Positions 10,960-21,300 of a DNA stretch of 64,000 nt are shown one piece after another. Position 1 is the stretch's first letter; each line of letters starts with the position of its first letter. The translations under genes were made by a program, and so were the position numbers. Location: NCBI RefSeq assembly GCF_010093815.1, contig NW_022985549.1, positions 1,686,178 through 1,750,177 on the forward strand, in the 5' to 3' direction. The stretch is from Pseudovirgaria hyperparasitica (lineage: Eukaryota; Ascomycota; Dothideomycetes; Acrospermales; Acrospermaceae). The notes under the pieces are model-generated. The model saw only the letters and a program-made list of their open reading frames with translations. It did no database searches and was not told where the DNA came from.

Positions 10960-11572
10960 TAGATTGAGATTTGTGTGTTTGCACCACGTTTTCTTCCAGC
11001 TCACGAATCTTTCAGCATAACTAGACGTACTTTACTGTGATCAATTCACATCCAACTACAATTAATTCATATATAATTTACTCCGACCTCGAAATTCACT
11101 CTCACCATGCCCTAGCTGCCTGATCTCCTTCAGAATTTAAATACAGCCATCGTATGGTCACGTACGTTCAACCTGTCTGGGCGTGTAGGCTGCCATTCAA
11201 GCGGGGACGGTTGCATGGATGGTTGGCAGGCTCACCATGGATGCGGCTACACTGGCCGTGCCTCGCTATCCATTCAATAGACCAAGTTAGAAATATATAT
11301 CTAGAACGGCTGTTCTACGGCAACATTAATGGCTGAGCAGCCGTTCGTGCATGAGATGACTGGCGAGAAGAGCTTGAAGTGGACCGTTGGCCTTTGATTA
11401 TCCTAGCATGGCTGGACGATAAGCTCTTAAAAAGGTATTTCTGCTTTCGCCCTCCTCACCTTTCATCTCAATGCTTTTCGCATATCGACCTCGAGCGACG
11501 AAAAGAACGAATATCAACCGGAACCGGCCTTCACATACGTTACAGACGTCGAATAACGTTGTGTAAGTCCGG
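10960..11572. other. Intergenic between reductase and permease
   Basis: No gene seen in these 613 bp. Both neighbours point right, so it holds the 3' end of the reductase transcript and the permease promoter and leader. A CT-rich stretch near 11446-11470 resembles fungal core promoter sequence. Confidence 0.45.
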
Positions 11573-13485
11573 ATGTCGGCCACAGCCGCGATTGGGGTTG
11601 CCAGCGCGCGCAATCCTTTAGAGGCAAAATCGACTGGACCTCAAGAGACAACGTATCACAGACCAGGCCCAGCTAATGATGACGTGAACGACGTCGATAT
11701 TCATAGGTTTCAGCGCTCGCTGAGTCACGACAGGCGCGATATGGCGCGTATGGGCAAGACACAGGAGCTGATAGTATGTTTCATTCTAGCTTTCACCACG
11801 TGGATTCAATGCGACCGATATGAAGCTCACCATGTGACTCATTAGAGGAACTTTCGACCCCTTTCTGCTTTGGCCTTTGTAGTCATCCTCCAAGGAACGT
11901 GGGAAGTACTTTTGGCGTATGTATGCCTCGAATTCTTAATCTTCATATTCATGCTCAGGATGTAGTGCATCTTATCAAGGTCTGCAGAACGGAGGCCTCG
12001 CTGGCCTCATCTGGTCGTATATTTGGACTTTTGTCGGAATGCTGTTTGTTAATGTCTCACTGGCGGAGATGGCGTCAATGTAAGTACCTTGCACCAGATT
12101 TCTCAGGCTCTTTTCGAGCTCTTACCAACTTACAGGGCACCCACTTCCGGAGGCCAGTATCATTGGGTGTCCGAATTCGCGCCACCTCGATTCCAGCGCT
12201 TTCTGAGTTATCAGACAGGTATGAACCTTCATATATATCCGATGACATGTAGTAAAATTTCTAGGTTGGATGTCCACACTATCATGGCAAGCCGGTACTG
12301 CCTCCGGACCATTCCTAGTCGGCACAATGATTCAGTCGCTAGTTATTGAAAATAACGAATCGTACTCACCTAGTAACTGGCAGGGAACGCTAATAGTCAT
12401 TGCTATTACTATAATGATCTACTTCATCAACGTATATGGCGTGAGGATCATGCCAATGTTCCAGAACGTCATGTTAGTTGTCCATGTATCTGGTTTTCTG
12501 ATCATAATGATCGTGTTTTGGGTCCTCTCACCTAGAGTCCCTGCCAAGACAGTCTTTCTTGAGTTCACCAACTCTGGTGGTTGGGGCTCGATAGGAGTCA
12601 GCTTGATGGTTGGTCAGATATCATCCCTCTATGCGTGCATCTGTGAGTCAAGACCTTTTTTCTGACCTTGCTACCTGCTAACTTTCACGTGTAGGTGCTG
12701 ATGCAGCTGCGCACATGTCTGAAGAAATCGAAGATGCCGGAGTCACAGTCCCTCGCGCTATGATGGGCTCATACTTCGTCAACGGTGGTATCGGCATCGT
12801 CTTCCTCATCTCCTTCCTCTTCACGATCACATCTGTTACAGACGCTCTCAATGAGGACTATCCGTTCATCTTTGTCTTTCGCCAAACTGTCTCCGTTGCC
12901 GGCATCAATGGCCTCACCTCGATCCTCATAATCCTGATATTCGCGGGCACAATGTCTTACAATCTATCTACATCGCGCCAGACATGGGCCTTTGCGCGCG
13001 ATGGAGGTCTACCATTCAGTGAATTCATCAGTGCTGTGCATCCTACTATGCATGTACCGGTAAATGCGGTCTTAATTACATGCGTACTCACGGCGGTGCT
13101 ATCACTCATCAACATTGGCTCTGAGGTGACATTCAATGCTATAATATCGCTCAATCTCGTCTCGCTCATGATCACATATACTATTTCCATCGGTTGCGTG
13201 CTCTACCGCCGCATCACCGCGCCTGAAACTCTACCTCCTTGCCGCTGGAGCTTAGGTCACTGGGGCGTGCCGATAAATGCAATCGCAGTCGCGTATAGCA
13301 CGGTTGCGTTTTTCTGGTGTTTCTGGCCGCCCCAAACGCCTGTGGATAAAGAGACGTTTAACTGGGCCGTGGTAATGTTCCTTGCTGTTGCGCTGTTGAG
13401 TACTGTAGATTACGTGCGTCGCGCACGGAAGGTGTATAAAGGGCCGGTTGTACTGGTGGAGCAGCAGCATGAGTGCTCGATGTGA
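11573..13485 (+). CDS. APC-family permease, choline-transporter (Hnm1) / GABA-permease-like
   Basis: Six exons are inferred: 11573-11773, 11846-11916, 11966-12079, 12136-12218, 12265-12642 and 12695-13485. They join in phase into 545 aa. The cytosolic N-terminus ends with MGKTQELIRNFRPLSALAF, where TM1 begins. Family marks are LQNGGLAGLIWSY, the APTSGGQYHWVSEFAPP loop, GWMSTLSWQAGTASG, the conserved ADAAAHMSEEIEDA segment and TSRQTWAFARDGGLPF. About 12 TM helices are expected in the plasma membrane. This subfamily is usually annotated as choline transport protein or GABA permease in fungi; sequence alone does not tell the substrate. Its place directly downstream of the putative betaine reductase supports choline, betaine or another quaternary amine. 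Confidence 0.85.
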
Positions 13486-14179
13486 CTGGAAGGAATTGCG
13501 CGGCGGAAATGTCATTTTCAAGATCCGCTTTGTTTATATCATGAGCTATGACAAGTGAGTTGGGTGGATAAGTATCCGTTGTTTCATAGTTAATGCCGCA
13601 GCTATATATATATATACCGCTCGGTGGTTGTGACATCCTGCCAAGCATTGCTCCTCTTCCCTATAGACAGATTTATACTAGGGCACCCTTGCCTGATAAT
13701 CGCGCACAGTACATAGTAAGGTGGTTGAACTGTTTTAAATCCTCTTGTAGGACCAAATCCTTCTACTGATGTGTCTTTGCAGAGCAAATATACTATTTCA
13801 GGTACATCCCGTCACTACTAATATTAGTTTTAAAGTCTGTGTACCTGTTCCGGTCCGATGCATAGACGCGTCTAATTCGCTGCCAAGCTGATTGCTTCCA
13901 GGCTTTTTTGACAGTAATAACTACATAGTACTATTAGACTTGCAAGGAAATCACCGTGCCTGGCTCTTCATCCTAAGTGACATATCCTGACACTGCGAAA
14001 AGTCAGTGATCGTAGACCATGCGGGCCAGATAGAAACACCGCAAAGTGCACACTGCGCACAATAATTTTATGATGGAGTGAATATAAGTGTGCACCCAAC
14101 GCTTGCTCTGTCTCTCAGCATCATTCCAAGCTACTCAGGTCATCATTGCAGAAGCATCTTGTTCTCAGGACCAATCAAG
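13486..14179. other. Intergenic
   Basis: No gene seen. It includes a short TA microsatellite at about 13603-13616. It separates the permease from the secreted repeat protein, both on the plus strand. Confidence 0.45.
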
Positions 14180-15709
14180 ATGCCGACTCTCTCACGCTCA
14201 GTCACTCTGCTCCTCGGAGCCACCCTCCCATTCACAGCTGCTCTGCCGACCATCACCTGTCGTGACGGTGAGGCTTCACACTCGTCCTGTCTCGATATCA
14301 TCAGACCACGCATAGTCCTAGACTCGCCAGAGGCCGGTCAGGATATCGGAACGAATGTACTTACAGACAGTCTTTCTAAGCGGATCGTACTAGGTGAGGA
14401 TTTGGATGGCGACGTGGACTTCGATGACGGCCTAAACATGCCTGAGGGAGTACATAAACGCCATATTCCAAACACTGAGGGGGAGCAGCCTACCGAGCCA
14501 GGAAAACCGTCCACTGATCCTGCCAACAAAGAAAATAAGGATAAGGACCCTAAAGATCAAGCCAAAGAGGGCGATAAAAAGGGTGATGACGCAGGAAAGC
14601 CTGCCGACAAAGAACCCAAGGACAAGGACCCGAAAGCCCATGACGATAAAAAGGGTGACGACGCGGGAAAGCCAGCTGATAAAGGGCCTATGCACCACCT
14701 TCCGGTACACAAAGACAACATTACGCCAGCTGGTGTCTCGGCTGGTTTTGATGCACCGCAAGACAAGTTGATCATCGCTATAGACTTCAAGTCTCACGAT
14801 AAGCTCGTCCACGATAAGGGTCATGACAAAACTCATACCGACGGGGCACACCTGAACCCCTTTCCAGCACACATGGAGGAGCAGACTATCCGACTAGCTG
14901 GTGGTTCCAACTTTGACATCCCTACCGAACGTGCCAACATGGACTCCTGGGCAGCAGACAAGGCCAGTGCCACCACGCGTGGTTTTGGTCAACAAGCCGA
15001 TGCTCTACAGAACATGCCCGCTTCACAAGCTGGTGCCGCCACCTTTGGTGGCAGGTCCAACATTCCGTCACCCTTCGTTCCAGGGAGCAATGACTGGGAT
15101 AGCACTTCCGGAAAGTACCCTCCAGTCGCTGGCTCCAACATTGCTCAGTCTCACAATGACTGGGACACTACTACGCCGGGTGCTACCGCAGGTGGTTTTG
15201 GTCTACAAGAATCTGGTGCCACCGACTTTGGCAGCAAGTTCAACAACCCGTACCCACCCTCTGGTTCAGCAAGCAATGACTGGCAGAGTAACCGCGCAAA
15301 GTACCCCAGCAACCCGGATCTAAACTCCGCCCAAGCAAGCAATGACTGGCAGAACACCGCCTGGAACACTGCTAAATCCCAAGATATGGCGCAAAACTCC
15401 GCACTAGCAAGCAATGACTGGCAGAGCAACCCCTCCAGCGCTGCTAAGCCCCAAGATATGATGCCAAACTCTGCTCCAGCAGGCAATGATTGGCAGAACA
15501 CCCCATCCAGCGCTGATAAGCCCCAAGACATGGCACCAAGCTCCGCTCCAGCAAGCAACAACTGGCAGAATCCTGAGCAGAGCAAGAACTTGGGAGCCAA
15601 CGCTGCGGACAAGGGCCTGGAAGATTTCTCTCAAAGTCACGAACAGGAACTCTCCAAGCAGGGCAATTCCCTTGACTTACCAAAGCCGGTTCCAGGGCCA
15701 ACAGCGTAG
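14180..15709 (+). CDS. Secreted low-complexity protein with Lys/Asp-rich and SNDWQ repeats
   Basis: One exon, 509 aa from the ATG at 14180; upstream in-frame codons lack an ATG. Residues 1-20 form a signal peptide (MPTLSRSVTLLLGATLPF...). KR dibasic sites near residues 73 and 95 (SKRIVLG, HKRHIP) could be Kex2 cleavage sites. A hydrophilic middle (about residues 100-175) carries two copies of DKKGDDAGKPADK. The C-terminal third has five or more degenerate units built on SNDWQ...SSAxKPQDMxPNSAPA, each with an invariant Trp. No enzymatic domain or Cys pattern is seen; it looks disordered, a cell-wall or apoplastic protein. The repeats lack KR between units, so it is not a classic Kex2-processed peptide precursor. 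No homologous family is recognised. Confidence 0.75.
   Translation: MPTLSRSVTLLLGATLPFTAALPTITCRDGEASHSSCLDIIRPRIVLDSPEAGQDIGTNVLTDSLSKRIVLGEDLDGDVDFDDGLNMPEGVHKRHIPNTEGEQPTEPGKPSTDPANKENKDKDPKDQAKEGDKKGDDAGKPADKEPKDKDPKAHDDKKGDDAGKPADKGPMHHLPVHKDNITPAGVSAGFDAPQDKLIIAIDFKSHDKLVHDKGHDKTHTDGAHLNPFPAHMEEQTIRLAGGSNFDIPTERANMDSWAADKASATTRGFGQQADALQNMPASQAGAATFGGRSNIPSPFVPGSNDWDSTSGKYPPVAGSNIAQSHNDWDTTTPGATAGGFGLQESGATDFGSKFNNPYPPSGSASNDWQSNRAKYPSNPDLNSAQASNDWQNTAWNTAKSQDMAQNSALASNDWQSNPSSAAKPQDMMPNSAPAGNDWQNTPSSADKPQDMAPSSAPASNNWQNPEQSKNLGANAADKGLEDFSQSHEQELSKQGNSLDLPKPVPGPTA
14573..14683 (+). repeat. 72-bp-spaced coding tandem repeat
   Basis: Two near-identical 39-bp blocks (14573-14611 and 14645-14683) begin GATAAAAAGGGTGA and encode DKKGDDAGKPADK within the secreted protein. 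They differ mainly at third codon positions, so they are an older duplication kept under protein-level constraint. Confidence 0.7.
15085..15570 (+). repeat. Degenerate SNDWQ coding repeats
   Basis: AGCAATGACTGG-like cores recur at about 15087, 15277, 15337 and 15409, with variant cores AGGCAATGATTGG (15481) and AGCAACAACTGG (15553). The last four copies are spaced 72 bp, the same period as the upstream Lys/Asp block. The units encode (A)SNDWQN plus a Ser/Pro/Ala spacer. Confidence 0.7.
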
Positions 15710-16610
15710 GGTGAGAACACCGCTACTGAACTGGGTAATATCTCAGATGGAAATTCCCACAAGACGACATAAAATGGATAACGTCTAGAAGAAGGGGGAA
15801 GACGAGCTCCCTTCGACGGATATGTGTACTGGAGAATGCCTGGTTTAATGTAAAATGGGGCCCAGACGTGAGGAGACAATGTGAAATTGCCGAAATGTTT
15901 CTTCTACTACTGTATTTACACACAGACCTAGATTTATTTTCATTTGTCCATGTACTCCAACTTCGTCATCTGGAAAACTTCATGTGAAACAAGGAAATAT
16001 GAGATTTATGTGGAGCATACAGCTTCCTTTTGGCTTTTCAGACTTTCTTAATACCACGGCGGAGACTGTGATTGTCCAGTGGAGAGCTGGCGGTGTAGTA
16101 GGACGCGCCTTTGAATTTGTTAGAAAATTCACATTTTGCACTTTGATTTTGTCATCATATCTCTCTAACCCGTACTGTCCACGATAACTGATCACGATGT
16201 CATATTTAACGCTAAGGTGACCAAACTCTCTTAGTGTATCAGCTAGGACGCGGGGTGGAAGTAATTTTTTGACGTATGTGTTGACCTACTATCTATAGAA
16301 AACTCTTTGTCATAAGTCGCTCTCAGTAAAACTTTTTGGAGAGTACCAATAACGGGTATATGTATCGACATCACAATTCTTTTGTAATGTCTTGACGACC
16401 CCGTGTCTTGAGACGGGAGCGAAACGTCTATAATCAATGGGAGGCTACGCGAGCTAGTGTGAGGCGTCCAACAGGCCGTCATAAGTGCGTTGGGCATCGT
16501 TGAAATTTAAGTAGATGGCCACGTCCGTAGAGTTGTTTGTTTGGTTCCATGTCAGAAGATTTGATCTCGCCTACTGTCTGACTTATCGCTCTCTCCGCAT
16601 TCATGTCGGT
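15710..16610. other. Intergenic
   Basis: No gene is supported. The 84-codon minus frame at 16243-16497 has no recognisable family. An in-frame ATG at 16515 upstream of the methyltransferase could add 32 residues to it. Confidence 0.45.
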
Positions 16611-17690
16611 ATGGCAACGGCAACAGAAAATGAAGCAGCACCTGTGCGTGACAATCGCTACGGTCTAACCCGGGAGCTGAATGACTCTGTGAGGTAGGAT
16701 AAATGAGTGCTAGTTCTTTGTCTTAGACCCTCTCTGAATTACTGTGGTCAGGTTGAGTATGCAGCATTGGATGTTCACGTACTTTTTCGATGAATACCCT
16801 CCACAACCCGCTCCAGCATCCCTAGTCACGGAGGAACACATCAAAGAGAACGGGAATATTCGGATCGCTGATGTCGGTTGTGGTAATGGGTCTGTACTAA
16901 GCAACTTCTTTTCCACCAACTGCAAAGCCATAATAACATATACATCCAGCGCCTGGCTTCTAGAGACATATCGCTCACTCCCGGCCAACATCCGCGAAAA
17001 CGTGCTTTTCGAAGGCATAGATATCGCACACGATTATCTCCCCATGGGGGACGACATACCATCAACCTTCAAGTTTTCGGAATGGGATGTTTACACTGAG
17101 CCTCCTGCTGAGCTGATTGGTCAATTCGACATCGTCCACATCAGGCTCTTCGTCATTGTCGTTCGAGACAACGACCCATGCACGATGATCCGGAATGCGG
17201 TGAGGCTCTTGAAGCCGGGTGGTTATCTGCAGTGGGACGAGCTCGAGCCAAACACAACGATTGTGCGAGCACCGACGCCAGGGATGAGCACGGAGTCAGC
17301 CCAAGCGTGGATCACGGCCATGTTAAAAGGGATGTGCATGAGTTTTAAGACCGATCTCAAGTATGATACCTTAGACAAAGGTGATAACAAAGGTTGCTAA
17401 CACACTGTAGCTGGTGTTCGACGCTCGCCTCGTATTTTGAGAAGTGTGGACTTGAGCCTGTCGCAGATGTGCATCGTGAGTGCCCTCCGGAGTTCCGGAG
17501 ACTGATGACGACGAATGCTCTTTCGGCACTGGAGAATGTCGGGCGGGGTATTTCGGATGAGCTGGGAAAGGTAAAAGGGACGGGTCTGTCTTGGTCAGAC
17601 TTGTGCAGCGCTTGTTTGGTGGAAACGAGCCAGGGTGTGACCGTGACGCAGAGCCTGTCGATTGTGGTTGGTCGGAAAACAATTTTATAG
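16611..17690 (+). CDS. Class I SAM-dependent methyltransferase (LaeA/UMTA-like)
   Basis: Three exons, 16611-16693, 16752-17360 and 17411-17690, join in frame into 323 aa. The start at 16611 (MATATENEAAPVRDNRYGL) matches the usual N-terminus of these fungal enzymes; an in-frame ATG at 16515 is an alternative. SAM-binding motif I is IADVGCGNGSVLSNF (about residue 65). The post-I acidic region, FDIVHIRLF (motif II) and RLLKPGGYLQWDE (motif III) follow. The C-terminal exon (WCSTLASYFEKCGLEPV) fits the helical cap of the family. The substrate cannot be read from sequence; relatives include secondary-metabolism O-methyltransferases and LaeA-type regulators. It is convergent with the PKS gene 676 bp away, so it is a possible tailoring enzyme for that pathway (inference only). 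Confidence 0.85.
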
Positions 17691-18366
17691 AGAATTGATT
17701 TGAGTATCACCTGTTACGACTGTCGGGGTAATTTGTGGCTTAATTTGTCGGGAAAAAACTTCCTGTTGATAGGATTTCATCGTTTCGAGTTGACGAAGGA
17801 GACTGAATAATAAGGTTAACACGGCCTGTGATAGCATTACTCTTGACCAAGTAAGATGTCCTTTATTCTACATCGATGTTATTCATTGGAAGTGCTTACC
17901 CTCTGCTTGTGATTACGATGTATATTTAATCGGCACCAAGCCAATCTTATACATTGTCTAAGTGGCCAACACACATCGGAACAAAGAAAATATGGCACGA
18001 AAAGACGTAACAGAACAATAGAGAAAGATTAGAACCAAGGACAAAGTCTGTTTGATGCAACAGACAAAGCTCCAGGGCGAAATGGTTAGCCCAAGTATAA
18101 TATTTTCATTAACTTCATGCCTTTGTAGTAGATCATAGACCTCGTTAATTGGCAATCTACCCCAAAATATTGAAATAGATCGCAATAGAAGCAACTCCTT
18201 TATAAGTAGTCTCCATGTGCTATTCTACACTGGCGCAGTTATGCACTTCTATATGTAGGAAGAGCTATGTTTTGTTACCATCTAGTCATACTATGAGTGA
18301 TCTTCCTACTCCTATCTGAGAAGGCTGCCTTAAGCGACAGTCATTTGACGTAGAGTGTGCAAACCT
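17691..18366. other. Convergent intergenic region
   Basis: Lies between the 3' ends of the methyltransferase (plus) and the PKS (minus). It is AT-rich, with no gene seen; presumably both transcripts terminate here. Confidence 0.5.
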
Positions 18367-21300
18367 TCAAACGATCGTAGTACGCTTCTCATTGATGATA
18401 GACGCCACAGCAGCCAGACTCTGGCTCTGCAATATGTCGAAGATACTCAGGTCTACACCTAACTCTTTCTTCACCCATGCTCTCAGCTCTACCCCTACTA
18501 AAGAGTCTACTCCTTGTGCCGATGCGGCCCTCGTGAGATCAATGTCGACCTCCGGCACAAAAAGGGCCTTTGCCACACGCGATAAGAGCAATTTCGAGAG
18601 TATACTAATTGCGTCGTCTTCGCTTTTTGCATCGCGGAGTAAATCAGCGGCAGGCATTTGAGCACTCCCGGAAAGGTTAGCTAGTCCAGTATTTGTCTGT
18701 CGGTCCATCCCCCACAAGTGTCTGAATAAAGGCCGAGCCATCATCGGGAACGGGGCAAGACTGCGCTTCTCGAACGTTGAGTGGGTTGTAAGACCAGTCA
18801 TAATACCAGAGACAAAATCTGGCGATTTGACAATCGCCGGATCACGCATCGCATCAGCACAAATGCTTTCGAGCATTGCGTGTAGCTCACTTTCTGTGGT
18901 ACTAGCATATCCAGCACCCAGCATACGGTCTTTTATATCTGGATGCTCGGCTACGAAGCCGACATCAGTGATAAGGCCCAAGCCAAGAGATATTCCATGT
19001 TGGCCACACTCGGCGCGGTACCGGGCGAGAGAATCTTGATACGTATTTCCGGCGGCATAGTTGGATTGCCCAAGATTACCAATGGCGCCCATAGAAGAGG
19101 ATAGCATGACGAAGAAATCTAGATCTGAAGGTAGATAGGTGTGGAGATTCCATGAGCCAGTCACCTTTGGACGTAGCGCGGCATTGAAGTCTTCCAGTGA
19201 CATGTTTTCAAAAAGGGAGTCCTGTTCAAAGTTAGTCGAGTTCAAAAGTGATGACTTTGCAGTTACGGTGATGGCCTACCTTTAGTACCATGGCACACTG
19301 GAAACAGCCTTTTATAGCTGGCATGCACTCTTTGCAATCTCTCAAGTTTTCAGACATGGACTGTTCGTCAGAGATGTCACATTTTGGAGCCATGACTTTT
19401 ACGCCCTTTGCATGTAGTTCAGCCAACAATGTTGTGGCTGCAACACTGCTACCACCGGATCTAGAAAGCAGTATGAGGTTTTTGGCACCTTTGTCCGCCA
19501 CCCACCGGCTGATACTACGCCCTAGACCCCCGAATGCTCCGGCTATGACATAGCTCACCATCGGATCAAATAATAAAGGAGCCGGCGTTTTGGGCATCAT
19601 CTTTTGGTGTTAGTTGTTGTCTACAAGTAATTGAGGTAAACCATACCCGTAGTGTATCGTCGCCGGTGAACTGAACGATGCATAATCCTGAGGCTTGATT
19701 TCCTTGTTGCGACCTCACAGCAGTCTCAATATCAGAGGCCTTGTACCTCTGTAGACCGGCCGGAACGATAGTTCCCGGTTCTAATCCTGAAAATATATCA
19801 GGAAGGAATTTGACATACCCGTTTTCCAAACTGTAATCAACGAGCTCCTCCACTGTTGTAGAGATGAAGGATACGCTCGGCATTTTAGGCAAGTTCGTGA
19901 GCGCCACATTGTCGATTCCATATCTGATATCGATCAACTTACCCATCGGCTGAACACATTTGGATATTTCAACGAGTTCGATGCTAGAGAAGGACCCAAA
20001 TGCTATGTGCACGCGTTGGTCGCCGGTGGATGCCAGAACTCTCTCAGCTAGGTCTACAGCTACCGCATTGGTGGAAATGATATCCGCTTCCTGGATTCCA
20101 AGTTCATCCTTGAGTGTTCTCTTCTCTTCGTCGCAACTGACTGTTGTAAAGACAACCGCTCCTTTCATTCTGCACACCTGAAGCGCAGCCTGGCCCAGGG
20201 AGCTTGCCCCGTCGTGAACCAAAACGATCTGATTCCTCTGCAAGTTCGCAAAAGCGGCAAGTGAGCTATAGGCTACAAGATAGTTCACGAATATAGATGC
20301 TCCGTCATGGAGATCTACAGAGTCTGGTAAAATCAGGGCGGCGTGTTCATTACACCTGGCGTAGCTGGAGAATGACTCGCGACTAACGCAGGCGACTCTA
20401 TGGCCGGTCTGCAGGTTAGACACCGATGATCCAACGCGCGAGACGACACCAGAACACTGGAGGCCGATGAAGTTTCCGGGAGTTTGCCCCAGAATGACAG
20501 CCGAATCTCTGACACTCAACGCGGCACCGTGCACATCGACTTCGATATCATGTTCACCAAGAGGACTTCCAGCGCGTGGATCGTCCTCAAAGTGCAATGT
20601 ATCGAGAATTCCTGGTGATCCAATGGTCATGCGCAATTGACGCATAGACTTCGGCTCTACTTGTTGTATCGATGGTGCTTGGGTAGCCTTTCTGTGATAT
20701 AGCTTGTCGTTCATTTCTTCATCTTCGATGATTCGATCGATGTACAGGATGCCATCGCGAAGCATGTACTCGACTTCTGCGTTTTCGGCGTCGTCGCAGA
20801 TGACTTTGCTCAGAACCTGCTGTATCGCTGCCGAAACATGTGATACAGAGCTGGTGTCATCAATACTAAGTGAGGTGAAACCAAGTACAGGTCGCTCAGA
20901 ATAGACTGTATGTGCAAGACCTTGTATCAAACCAAAGGTAGGCGTATTCAATCCTTCCGAAACTACCCAAAGGATAGAACGAGCACACTGAGTTGCAGAT
21001 TTCAAACAATCGTACTCTTTCTGCTTCATATCAACAAGTAGAGGGCGATCCAGTTCGGACAGAAACACGTAAATCCTGTCGCTAGTCATGCTGTCCGAAC
21101 TGCTCTCTTCGAAAGTCATTAACTGTATTTGATGCCCTTTAGCAGAGAAGTGCTGCATTGTCTCGATAGCTATAGATTGCTGCATATTAGACTCGATATC
21201 AGCTATCAAAACAATTGGATTTACACTGGATTGTGGCGCTTCATCGGGGGTCTTCTCGTGCGCTGCTGTTGAAACAATAAGACAGCCCGAATGGTCGGGT

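Noticed and set aside
14180-15709. Secreted protein as a Kex2-processed repeat peptide precursor
   Set aside because: KR sites occur only in the N-terminal third; the repeat units are not separated by dibasic sites.
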